35,360 bases of DNA, from the NCBI GenBank assembly GCA_022759165.1, contig JAEMPT010000082.1, forward strand, positions 1 through 35,360. The letters are read 5' to 3'. A program made the position numbers and the translations under genes. Below are positions 1 to 7,432 of the stretch, one piece after another. Position 1 is the first letter of the stretch. The number at the start of each line of letters is the position of its first letter. Origin of the DNA: Thermoprotei archaeon (GTDB lineage: Archaea; Thermoproteota; Thermoprotei_A; Sulfolobales; Fervidicoccaceae). The notes under the pieces were generated by a model. It saw only the letters and a program-made list of their open reading frames with translations, did no database searches and was not told the DNA's origin.

Positions 1-67
1 AAAAATTGGTTATTCTTAGATCTGAACCTAACTAAAGCCGTGCTTTGCGAGTTGGTCACAGGCCTTC

Positions 68-1336
68 TCAGATCTGCCCTCTAAGTTTCATTGCTTTGTA
101 AATCCTCTCGACGGATAGAGCAAATGATGCGTCTCTCATCGTCACCAGCTTATCGGCGTTCTTATCGCTGAGCCTCTTCCATGCTTCCATAACCCTCTTG
201 AAGTTATCCATCATTATGATCCTTAGCTTTTCCCTTGCCTCCTCTTCGCTCCAATTGAACCAATATAGGTTCTGAACCCATTCGAGATATGACATTACAA
301 CTCCACCGGAGTTGGCCAAAATGTCTGGTATTACTGCGTGGAAGCCTTTTCTCGAATACAGAAGCTTTTCTGCCTCTGGAACTGTTGGTCCGTTCGCCCC
401 CTCAACTATAAGCTTTGCCTTTACTCTCTCCACCTTTTCAGGAGTTATTACGTTCTCCAGTGATGCTGGCACAAGTATATCGGCATCGACGAACAGCGGC
501 ACATCTGTGTCGTTGGACTTCTGACCCTTAGGATATGTCCTAACATCCTTTATCACTTCGGGCTTACTTATCGCTAACTCGACGTCTATACCATTCGGAT
601 CGTATACGCTTCCATAAATGTTGCTAATGGCTATCACCTTAGCTCCTAGCTTTGATAGCCAATAGGCGGCATAGCTACCGACGTTCCCAAATCCATGTAC
701 AGCTACCTTTTTGCCTTCAATCCCACCCATGAAAGCATCAGCAGCTGCTTTCGCTAGGATAGCTACTCCAAATCCTGTTGAGTAGATCCTTGCAGGATTT
801 CCCCATAACTCAGGAGGCTTTCCGGTGAAAACTGCAGGTACGTTCCTCCCGGACAGCTTGCTATATTCGTCCACCATCCAAGCCATGATCTGTGGATTCG
901 TATTAACGTCAGGCGCGGGTATATCAACTTCGGGACCAATGAATTTGTATAGAGCCCTGACGTACCCTCTGCTCAACTCTTCCAGCTCGCGCGAGCTTAA
1001 TTTAGTTGGGTCAACCTTGACTGCCCCCTTTCCACCGCCGTACGGAATGTTTGCGAGGCTGTTTTTTAAAGTCATTCCCAACGCTAAAGCCATATCTGTA
1101 TCTAGTGTTACATCTGGATGATATCTAATTCCTCCTTTGTAAGGTCCCAAGACGCTGTTGTGTTGTACTCTGTATCCTTCAAAAACTGCCACCTTTCCGT
1201 TATCCATCTTAACAGGTATTTTTACTGAAATGACTCTTTCGGGCTTGAAGATCAGGTCGTGGAGCTCTTCAGGAAGACCGCCTAATGATATAGCTTCTTT
1301 TAGAACCTGAGACATCCACTGAAGGTACGAAGCCAT
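68..1336 (-). CDS. gdhA: Glutamate dehydrogenase (NAD(P)-dependent)
   Basis: Catalyses reversible oxidative deamination of glutamate to 2-oxoglutarate and ammonia in the cytosol, linking nitrogen and carbon metabolism. The glycine-rich motif PYGGGKGAVKVDP, with the substrate-binding/catalytic Lys region, and the Rossmann motif VAVHGFGNVGSYAAYWL are both visible, and the C-terminal half carries the expected NSGGVVMSYLEW segment. The frame is open further upstream, to an ATG at 1399, but the start is placed at the Met beginning MASYLQWMSQ. A GTGAT Shine-Dalgarno lies 6 nt before it, and a TATA box at 1377-1386 lies upstream of it but inside the longer reading. This gives 422 residues, the usual family length. 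It diverges from the amino acid permease gene, which fits a shared role in amino acid use. Coenzyme preference cannot be read from the sequence with confidence. Confidence 0.96.
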   Translation of the reverse strand: MASYLQWMSQVLKEAISLGGLPEELHDLIFKPERVISVKIPVKMDNGKVAVFEGYRVQHNSVLGPYKGGIRYHPDVTLDTDMALALGMTLKNSLANIPYGGGKGAVKVDPTKLSSRELEELSRGYVRALYKFIGPEVDIPAPDVNTNPQIMAWMVDEYSKLSGRNVPAVFTGKPPELWGNPARIYSTGFGVAILAKAAADAFMGGIEGKKVAVHGFGNVGSYAAYWLSKLGAKVIAISNIYGSVYDPNGIDVELAISKPEVIKDVRTYPKGQKSNDTDVPLFVDADILVPASLENVITPEKVERVKAKLIVEGANGPTVPEAEKLLYSRKGFHAVIPDILANSGGVVMSYLEWVQNLYWFNWSEEEAREKLRIIMMDNFKRVMEAWKRLSDKNADKLVTMRDASFALSVERIYKAMKLRGQI

Positions 1337-1376
1337 GGCGACATCACTTTTCCAATAATAAATAATAAGAAATAAG

Positions 1377-1386
1377 TATTTATAAA
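1377..1386 (-). promoter_or_regulatory. TATA box of gdhA
   Basis: Read on the minus strand the site is TTTATAAATA. Transcription would start about 25-27 nt downstream, near 1355, giving a leader of about 20 nt before the ATG at 1336 that contains the GTGAT ribosome binding site. This position argues against translation from the upstream ATG at 1399. Confidence 0.5.
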
Positions 1387-1513
1387 TTTCTGTATTCATT
1401 TAAACTTATAAACAGATTTTCTTAAATGTTAAAAATATTATTTTAACTAGTATGTTTAATAACACTCCAAAGAATTAGGTTAAAATAGATTCGGAAAAAA
1501 TATTTAATGATTT

Positions 1514-1531
1514 TAGCTAATATAAAAGCTA
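1514..1531. promoter_or_regulatory. TATA-like element flanked by inverted repeat upstream of permease
   Basis: The arms TAGCT and AGCTA flank AATATAAA. The element lies about 95 bp before the TTG of the permease in the region between it and the divergent gdhA. It could be the permease promoter with an operator over it. A second AT-rich inverted repeat (GTTAAAA, 6-nt spacer, TTTTAAC) lies at 1428-1447 in the same intergenic region. Both are visible in the sequence; their function is inferred. Confidence 0.3.
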
Positions 1532-1622
1532 GTAAGAATTCAAGAAGAATTTGCACCTTAGATTGAGAAAAGTGCGCCTAGACGTTTTAGTTGAAAATAT
1601 TGAATTGGGGTGTCGTTAAAAT

Positions 1623-3755
1623 TTGGCTAAGAGGAAGGACAAACTGGTGCGTTCGCTCGGCTTCATGCATACGTTCTTCATAGGCCTAGGCGCGATCATC
1701 GGCGGTTCGATAGTTGTTCTAATAGGACCAACTATAGCCTTGAGCGGCACATTAGGAGCATTGTTCACACTAATTTTCAGCTCTTTGGTAGCAACTTTGA
1801 CTGCCTTAGTATACACGGAGATCACCTCGGCGATACCCGAAGTTGGAGGGGGTTATATCTGGGCTAAGCTTACGATGCCTAGGCCCTTCCCTTTCTTTGC
1901 TGGTTGGATAAATTGGCTAGCGCATACCATGGCTGGGACTTTTTACGCATTGTCTTTCGCTGTAATGTTCACACAGCTATTTCAGGGGCTCGGTTTCCAT
2001 TTAGGCTCGCATTTATACTTGGTTAATCGAATGATCGCATTAGCGCTGATATTCGTTTTTGCTTACTTAAATTACAGCGGAACTGCTAAAGTAGGGTGGT
2101 TTTCAGTCCTGATTGGTGTGTTCTTTGTATCGATCATATTGCTATATGGAGTTTACGGAACGTTTTTTGGGATAACTACAGGTAAGCTGAGCTCCGCATT
2201 ATTCGACAGCGTTCAGTTCACTAATTTGCCATCGATATTCGTTAGTATGATCACTGTCGTAATTGCCTTCGAAGGATACGAGATACTGGCACAAACGGCA
2301 GAGGAAGCTAAGTCTCCACTGAAAAGTCTGCCCAAGGCAATCTTGCTAACACTAGCCTCAGCAACATTTCTGTATTTGATCGTTACGATATCTACGATGG
2401 GAATTTTGGGGGATAGAGCATACGAATTTTCAGCCTTTTTTGGCGATAGGACCGTGATGGAGGCCGCTTCATTTTTGTTCAAATATGGCGGCCCCATTAT
2501 AGCGCTAAGCGGGCTCGCTACGATATTGTCTTCTATAAATTCCACGATGTTTTCTTCCTCAAGGGTTCTCCTAGCCATGGCAAGAGCTGGAGAGTTCCCT
2601 AAGTTCTTCTCAGAGATCCATGAAAAGCACAAAACCCCATCAAAATCTATCCTATTCACTGCTGCTATTATGGCTGTTATGTCTTTCTTCATGGACTTGC
2701 TTCTTTCCGCCTTCGTGGTAGGTATACTCTTCAACTTGTTATTCATAGTTGTAAATTACTCCGGGATAAAGCTAAGGCTTCTATATGAAAAGAAGCTAAA
2801 TTATGGTTTCAAGACTCCCCTTTTTCCCATAATTCCGCTGAGCGGGCTCGTTGTTAAGATATTTTTCTTCTTCGCTGCATTAATATTTAGCCCTATAGCA
2901 ACTCTCATAACACTCGGCCTAGTTGCTCTCGGAGGAGTGCTGTACAAGGGTTTCTTTTTTAAGTATGAGGTAGAGCATGAACTTCCCATCGTAACTGCTT
3001 ACGGTAGCCTTATAAGAAAAGACTTCAGGGTAATGGTCCTTTATCCTTCAAGCAAGAAAATTGGCATAGTACAGATAGCGGCCCATATTGCTAAGCAAAA
3101 GGATGGCGAGGTCAACATCGCTCACATCATAAAAGTTCCTGAGCAGACTCCTTTATCCTTTGGGTCGAAACTGATGGAGAGAGATGCTAAGCCGTTAAAG
3201 GACATAACGGATCATCTAAACGAAATTGGAGTCCCTGCTAGGTACATTATAAGGGTCGCGCATTCTGTTCCGGACGCTTTATTGGCCTCTTTAGAGCAGG
3301 AGAAGATCGATCTATTGATAGCTGACCTAGAAGATGAGGGGAGACTGGTCTCCAGGATAGAGCTAGCCAGGAGGGCCTTTGCGAGCCATCCTATGTCAGG
3401 CTGTGATCTATTGCTTGTGAACTCGTTTTATCCCTACGTATCTTATATCAGAGCCAAGTCAATAATAGTTCTTGGAAGAGAAAATGAGAAGAGCCTCGCT
3501 CAAAGGGTTGAGGAGCTGTTTCCGGGCAAGGAAATAACTTTACGAGTAATAGAATCTAGCAAGAGAGAAGAGATAATGAAGGTGATCGAAGAGATAAGGA
3601 CTAGCGGAGAAGAAGTGGGGATCATCGTATTCAGTTACTCTCTCTGGTCTTTAGTGAGGAGGTACAAAAACAGGATCTTCACGCCATTCATGGTTTTCAA
3701 GAGGGGCGCCTTTTCAATGGAAGAGTTCAAATCGCTTTTCATCAGATGGAGGTAG
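1623..3755 (+). CDS. APC-family amino acid permease with C-terminal USP-like domain
   Basis: Predicted inner-membrane transporter of the amino acid-polyamine-organocation superfamily. Residues about 10-445 form roughly 12 hydrophobic segments. The first segment has the unwound-helix glycine motif GLGAIIGGSIVVLIGP, and EVGGGYIWAK follows as in cationic and other amino acid permeases. Residues about 455-710 are soluble and look like one or two universal stress protein-type domains (VMVLYPSSKK, LLIADLEDEG), although the second lacks a clear G-x2-G-x9-G(S/T) ATP motif. The start is TTG with a GGGGTG element 10 nt upstream. The stop codon lies within the GGAGGT ribosome binding site of the exchanger gene, so the two are probably co-transcribed. 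The divergent gdhA suggests amino acid catabolism. Substrate is unknown. USP domains are thought to regulate transporters, but that role here is inference. Confidence 0.9.
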   Translation: MAKRKDKLVRSLGFMHTFFIGLGAIIGGSIVVLIGPTIALSGTLGALFTLIFSSLVATLTALVYTEITSAIPEVGGGYIWAKLTMPRPFPFFAGWINWLAHTMAGTFYALSFAVMFTQLFQGLGFHLGSHLYLVNRMIALALIFVFAYLNYSGTAKVGWFSVLIGVFFVSIILLYGVYGTFFGITTGKLSSALFDSVQFTNLPSIFVSMITVVIAFEGYEILAQTAEEAKSPLKSLPKAILLTLASATFLYLIVTISTMGILGDRAYEFSAFFGDRTVMEAASFLFKYGGPIIALSGLATILSSINSTMFSSSRVLLAMARAGEFPKFFSEIHEKHKTPSKSILFTAAIMAVMSFFMDLLLSAFVVGILFNLLFIVVNYSGIKLRLLYEKKLNYGFKTPLFPIIPLSGLVVKIFFFFAALIFSPIATLITLGLVALGGVLYKGFFFKYEVEHELPIVTAYGSLIRKDFRVMVLYPSSKKIGIVQIAAHIAKQKDGEVNIAHIIKVPEQTPLSFGSKLMERDAKPLKDITDHLNEIGVPARYIIRVAHSVPDALLASLEQEKIDLLIADLEDEGRLVSRIELARRAFASHPMSGCDLLLVNSFYPYVSYIRAKSIIVLGRENEKSLAQRVEELFPGKEITLRVIESSKREEIMKVIEEIRTSGEEVGIIVFSYSLWSLVRRYKNRIFTPFMVFKRGAFSMEEFKSLFIRWR

Positions 3756-3762
3756 AAATTCC

Positions 3763-4713
3763 ATGAGCCTATTGGGCGCCTCTCTTGAAATCCTCATAGG
3801 CATAGGGCTCGTAATTTTAGCTGGCATAATGGTCGAGGAGCTTGTTGATTGGATTTCATGGAGAATAAACAAGTCAAGCGCAAGTATAGCCATGATCTTG
3901 GCTCCACTGATGACCTCAGCACCAGAAATGGCAGTATTTGTCATAGCTCTAGTAGAAGGAAAAAAGAACATCGCTTGGGGAACAATCGTTTCGCAGCCAT
4001 TTATGGCGAGCACGATAATTTATCCAGCCGTAGTTCTGGTCGCAATAGCATCATACTACTTTGGCAAAAGAAAAAGCAGAGTCGTTAGAGTGCACAAGTT
4101 TGTGGCAGTACCTTTGTTAGCATTTACGTTGCCATTGCTGCCAATAATGTTTCTTCACCCCGAGACGCACGGCATCTACGGCAGGATTTATGGCATAGTT
4201 ATTATAGCTGTATATTTCATTTATTCTTATTTCATGCTAAGAGGAGAATCAAACGTAGCAAAAGAGCCTTCCTTGAAGTTAAAGCTTCCCTTTTTGCAGG
4301 TAGGCTCTTCTGTGGTTATGCTATATGTTGGCGGAGAGCTCATGGTACGCGGAATATACGCTTTAGGGATTCTGCTTAATATGAATGAAACCGCTCTATC
4401 AGTGCTAATTGTTCCTCTTGCTACAGTAGTGCCAGAGTCGATAGTCGGTCTCATCTTCATTGTAAAGAATAGAGACGATGAGGGGATAAGCGCGATTGTG
4501 GGCGAAAAGGCCCTTTATGGTACATTCTACCCCGGGCTAGCCATGGCATTGGGTGCTTATACCTTGGATTTCGCTTCCAAAGCTGCCTTAGAAATCGCCT
4601 TGGTAGTATCTCCGATAGAATCTATAGCAATATGGTTCGGATATTTCGGTGTGACCGCCCCGATTGGTATTCTAGGCTACATACTTTATCTCATTAAGGT
4701 TCTCATGATTTGA
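3763..4713 (+). CDS. Cation/calcium exchanger-like membrane protein (CaCA superfamily)
   Basis: Predicted integral membrane protein with about ten hydrophobic segments and two diverged alpha repeats. The first repeat contains LMTSAPEMAVFVIAL followed by the polar IAWGTIVSQPF segment. The second contains LATVVPESIVGLIFI followed by SAIVGEKALYGTFYP. These correspond to the GTSxPE-type ion-binding motifs of Na+/Ca2+ exchangers, but the usual GTS is replaced by MTS and ATV, and the GN-GSN-type motif is also altered. It is therefore a divergent member whose ion is uncertain. The length of 316 residues matches prokaryotic exchangers. Its ATG is 7 nt after the permease stop, with GGAGGT overlapping that stop, which indicates an operon. 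Confidence 0.82.
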   Translation: MSLLGASLEILIGIGLVILAGIMVEELVDWISWRINKSSASIAMILAPLMTSAPEMAVFVIALVEGKKNIAWGTIVSQPFMASTIIYPAVVLVAIASYYFGKRKSRVVRVHKFVAVPLLAFTLPLLPIMFLHPETHGIYGRIYGIVIIAVYFIYSYFMLRGESNVAKEPSLKLKLPFLQVGSSVVMLYVGGELMVRGIYALGILLNMNETALSVLIVPLATVVPESIVGLIFIVKNRDDEGISAIVGEKALYGTFYPGLAMALGAYTLDFASKAALEIALVVSPIESIAIWFGYFGVTAPIGILGYILYLIKVLMI

Positions 4714-4720
4714 TTCATTC

Positions 4721-4755
4721 GCCGATTCCTGTAAAGGATGGTCTCCAGTTGTAAT
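4721..4755 (-). repeat. Dispersed TTACAACTG-hairpin element, copy 1 (decayed)
   Basis: On the minus strand it reads TTACAACTGGAGACC followed by a short imperfect hairpin (TCCT, loop, AGGA). It shares its core with copies at 10003-10037 and 35331-35360. The layout, a conserved core then a hairpin, resembles the right end/omega-RNA 3' end of IS200/IS605-type elements. No transposase or TnpB gene is nearby. It lies between the exchanger stop and the TATA box of the RecA-like gene. Confidence 0.45.
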
Positions 4756-4772
4756 AATTATAAAATAGTTTC
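4756..4772 (+). promoter_or_regulatory. Promoter of the RecA-like/PolB2 operon with AGTTTC hexamer
   Basis: The TATA-like stretch AATTATAAAAT is followed by AGTTTC at 4767-4772, and a second match to ANTTTC (ATTTTC) lies at 4830-4835 just before the start codon. ANTTTC is the DNA-damage promoter hexamer known from Sulfolobales, where the homologous dpo2 operon is damage-induced. The hexamer is short and chance matches are common in AT-rich DNA, so this is only suggestive. Confidence 0.3.
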
Positions 4773-4840
4773 ATTCACCCCTCTCCAGCTACTTTTTGTC
4801 AATCCAAACTTTTCTAATCAAAAGAGAAAATTTTCCATAG

Positions 4841-5557
4841 ATGGTACCTAGCGCTGAGGCGACGTATGTGGAGATTCGTCAGCAGCTGGCAAAGCAAAGT
4901 TGCATCAAAATAGGAATCCCTACTATTGATCATCTAGCAGGATGTCTCCCGGGTGGGGCTATCTCCGAAATATATGGAGATTTTGATTTGATACTGCATG
5001 CCTCATATATAGCTGTGGCGAGCCTCCATTGTCGCGGCGGCGCAGCCTTAGGTATAGTGCAAGATAACCAGATGACCTATGACCTATACGCTGTGCGGAC
5101 GTTTCTGAGGATTATGGGATGCTCAGAGGATGGACTGTTGATTTCTAGAGCATTCAAAATAGAAGATGCTGTTGAGATGATTAAGGAAGCTATTTCGATT
5201 CCAGCCGAGAACTTAGTGATCTTCGACCCATATGTTCACTCTCCATTGCAACCAAAGGAATATTGGAGACTAACTCCACTAACGGCTGCTTTAAGGAAGG
5301 CTATGGTAAGTGGGAAGAGAATTGTTCTACTAAACCGGGTCACGAAGTTCGGTAGGTTTCTTCCGGAGGGAGGCAAAATGCACCACCACGCGATATCTGT
5401 AATAATTAAGCTCGAAAGGAATGGCAAGAAAAGCTACAGAGCTTTCTTAGTGAAGCATCCGAGTAAACCGGAAGCTTCTGCTTCAGGCTCGATAAGGGAA
5501 CTATATGAGGTGAGCCGAGAATGGGGAGGACAGTACCTTCTACTAGAATGGCTGTAG
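4841..5557 (+). CDS. RecA-fold (RadA paralogue) protein without a Walker A P-loop
   Basis: The protein aligns by eye with the RadA/RecA core. IGIPTIDHLAGCLPGG and SEIYGDFD match the segment leading into the P-loop, LVIFDP matches the Walker B strand, and the C-terminal part (GGKMHHHAISVIIKLER, FLVKHPSKPEASA) matches the RadA L2/core end. At the P-loop position, where RadA has GEFGSGKTQ, this protein has GDFDLILHA (residues about 46-54), so the catalytic Lys and Thr are gone and ATP hydrolysis is unlikely. At 238 residues it lacks the N-terminal helix-hairpin-helix domain of RadA. Archaeal operons pairing a RecA-like protein, a small helical protein and PolB2 are known, and in Sulfolobus PolB2 (Dpo2) is linked to error-prone damage tolerance. 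A structural or accessory role here is inference. The start lacks a clear Shine-Dalgarno. Confidence 0.85.
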   Translation: MVPSAEATYVEIRQQLAKQSCIKIGIPTIDHLAGCLPGGAISEIYGDFDLILHASYIAVASLHCRGGAALGIVQDNQMTYDLYAVRTFLRIMGCSEDGLLISRAFKIEDAVEMIKEAISIPAENLVIFDPYVHSPLQPKEYWRLTPLTAALRKAMVSGKRIVLLNRVTKFGRFLPEGGKMHHHAISVIIKLERNGKKSYRAFLVKHPSKPEASASGSIRELYEVSREWGGQYLLLEWL

Positions 5558-5775
5558 AATCTGAAGTAGATAGGATAAGGAAGTTGATGGATTATATTCA
5601 TGACCGTGAGCTGAAGAGGGCATTCGAGGAGATAATCGATAGCTATGCGGATATAGCCCCCGTTTTCAGGGCGGTGCCCCCATATGATAAGGCTTACGCT
5701 ATAGTTCTTGCCGGTTTAGCGAGGGCTCTGAAGAGGATAGATGAAATTGAGCGGAAGGTGGACTCTGGACGCTAG
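5521..5775 (+). CDS. Small helical protein of the PolB2 operon
   Basis: An 84-residue, charged, mostly alpha-helical protein (ESEVDRIRKLMDYIHDRELK, ARALKRIDEIERKVDSGR) with no catalytic motif that I recognise. The start chosen is the ATG 7 nt after a perfect GAGGTGA Shine-Dalgarno, which makes the gene overlap the RecA-like gene by 37 nt. A second ATG at 5548 is possible but lacks a well-spaced site. Its end overlaps the polymerase gene by 35 nt. This nested arrangement implies translational coupling of all three proteins. Small helical partners in the same place are known in crenarchaeal PolB2 operons, so it is probably a subunit or adaptor. Its biochemical role is unknown. Confidence 0.82.
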   Translation: MGRTVPSTRMAVESEVDRIRKLMDYIHDRELKRAFEEIIDSYADIAPVFRAVPPYDKAYAIVLAGLARALKRIDEIERKVDSGR

Positions 5776-7432
5776 ATTCCTCAGGGGAAAGATGAGGTTA
5801 CTCCAACTTGATAGCGAGGGTAAGCTGGAGGTAAGAGAGTTAAAAAGCAGCTATCCTTTTTACTTTGATCCCTTGAAGCATAGCGCAGAGGAAATGAGTC
5901 GCTCTCTCATAGAGACCCCATTCGTCGTAGAGGTCTCGATAGAAGATTGGCTGATGCCACCTTGGTATGACTCTCGGAAGGAGCTCGTGAAGGTAGAAGT
6001 TGACTGTGCGCCTTGCTTCAAAAAAATAGCTAGAAGGATCGAGAGCATGGGAATCGCCAAGAGGCTCAACCTCCAGCCATCGAGCGAATCATTGGCGCTC
6101 ATGAGAATGGGGATAACAATGTTGGATTGGGAGGGGAAAGATCCATGGAGACTTGAGTTCGACTTCCCCCCTCTCAGGGTCATGCAAATCAAAGACATCA
6201 GCCCTGATGATGCTCTTATAGCTTCCTCGGAGCTGACTACAAGCGGAGTAATTGACAGGAATATCGAAAAAATTAGAAAAGAAAAGATTGGTTCGCAAGC
6301 CGTAGGAGAATTTACAGAGGGTCATCACATTGCTCTCATAGAAAGCAGATGGGTCACTTGTGAAGAAGTTTATGCGCCCGTCTGCATAGAAGAGCATGGC
6401 AACCCGGTCGAAGACTTGATAGGACTAATGGAGCTTTCCAGGCTTTCATATTCTAACCTGGACGAAACTGCCGAGAAAAGCATAGGGAAGATTCTAACGG
6501 ACATAGAGGCAATGGAGGCAGTTAACAGGAGAATGGCCGTTCCCCAAGCTAGATTGAGGGGCGATGCTTGGAGGGGGATAGAAGAGCTCTTAGAGGGAGA
6601 TAGCGGTGGCCTTGTCGGGCTTCCGAGACCAGGCATATACGAAAACGTCCTGCAGCTGGATTTCTCCAGTCTATACCCTACTATAATAGCGAAGTTCAAC
6701 ATATCGCCTGAAACCATCAACAGACCAAATTGCGAGAGAAGCCTAAGACCGCCCGGGAGCATGCATGAGATATGCATGGACATCGATGGACTTGTGGCGA
6801 GCACGCTAAAGAGGCTAGTAGATAGGAGGGAAAAGATTAGGTCGATGAACGGCTGGATGAATTCTAGGAGGGAAAAAGCGCTCAAGTGGATAATGGTGGC
6901 CAGCTTTGGATACCTTGGCTACAGAAATTCTCGCTTCGGCAGCGTCCCAGCATATGAGAGTGTTGTATCCATAGCGAGGGAGCTGATGAGGAAAGCTATC
7001 GTCGTTGCTTCCCAGGCCGGTTACGAAGTGATCCATTTTATAGTAGACAGCATATTCGCGTGGAAGCAAGGAAAGAGATTTTCCGAGAATGAGGCGGTTG
7101 AGCTCAAAGATATGATCGAAAGATCCACCGGGATGAAGATAAAGTTTGAAAATGTGTTCAGATACCTTGTAATACCGAGAACAGAAGCAACGGTGAGGAG
7201 GGGGGCCCCAAATAGATACTATGGGGTGACGAGCGAGGGCAGATTGATCGTGAAGGGTGTGAAGTGTCCAGAAATCGATGGGACCTTTATACCGAGGGAC
7301 TTAGAGAATGCGGTCCTCCAGGTCCTCTTATTAAACGAGCACCCGAGGAGATTATGCTTCCAGCTTTCATCTCTACTTAATAAAAGCGATATATCGAAGG
7401 AAGCGATGCAGAAAAATACGATCAGCCTATGA
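5741..7432 (+). CDS. polB2: PolB2-type family B DNA polymerase, divergent active site
   Basis: A short family B polymerase homologue of 563 residues (replicative PolB enzymes have about 780-880). Motif A, QLDFSSLYPTII (Asp 307), is intact. The motif B region, LKWIMVASFGYLGYRNSRFG (about 381-400), keeps the Lys and the YG-type end, but Asn is replaced by Ser. Motif C reads HFIVDSIF, so the first Asp of the usual DTDS is replaced by Ile and only Asp 436 remains. A KKRY-like NRYYG follows. The N-terminal part shows no recognisable exonuclease motifs. This pattern fits the PolB2 family, predicted inactive from sequence yet reported active and error-prone for a Sulfolobus member. It is last in the operon with the RecA-like and small helical genes, and its 3' end overlaps the convergent gene by 11 nt. 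ATG at 5741 follows a GAGGAT element. Confidence 0.88.
   Translation: MKLSGRWTLDARFLRGKMRLLQLDSEGKLEVRELKSSYPFYFDPLKHSAEEMSRSLIETPFVVEVSIEDWLMPPWYDSRKELVKVEVDCAPCFKKIARRIESMGIAKRLNLQPSSESLALMRMGITMLDWEGKDPWRLEFDFPPLRVMQIKDISPDDALIASSELTTSGVIDRNIEKIRKEKIGSQAVGEFTEGHHIALIESRWVTCEEVYAPVCIEEHGNPVEDLIGLMELSRLSYSNLDETAEKSIGKILTDIEAMEAVNRRMAVPQARLRGDAWRGIEELLEGDSGGLVGLPRPGIYENVLQLDFSSLYPTIIAKFNISPETINRPNCERSLRPPGSMHEICMDIDGLVASTLKRLVDRREKIRSMNGWMNSRREKALKWIMVASFGYLGYRNSRFGSVPAYESVVSIARELMRKAIVVASQAGYEVIHFIVDSIFAWKQGKRFSENEAVELKDMIERSTGMKIKFENVFRYLVIPRTEATVRRGAPNRYYGVTSEGRLIVKGVKCPEIDGTFIPRDLENAVLQVLLLNEHPRRLCFQLSSLLNKSDISKEAMQKNTISL

Noticed and set aside
1..84. Open frame from the window edge to a TAA at 82-84, possibly the end of a plus-strand gene converging on gdhA
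   Set aside because: Only 27 codons, no recognisable family, and another frame (ending at 35) is equally possible; chance openness at this length is likely.
1337..1399. 21-codon N-terminal extension of glutamate dehydrogenase
   Set aside because: The TATA box lies inside it and a Shine-Dalgarno precedes the internal Met, which also gives the family length.
2213..2746. 177-codon ORF on the minus strand inside the permease gene
   Set aside because: Antisense shadow of a well-supported transporter; no family features or ribosome binding site.
6370..6885. 171-codon ORF antisense to polB2
   Set aside because: Shadow ORF across conserved polymerase motifs; no supporting start signals.
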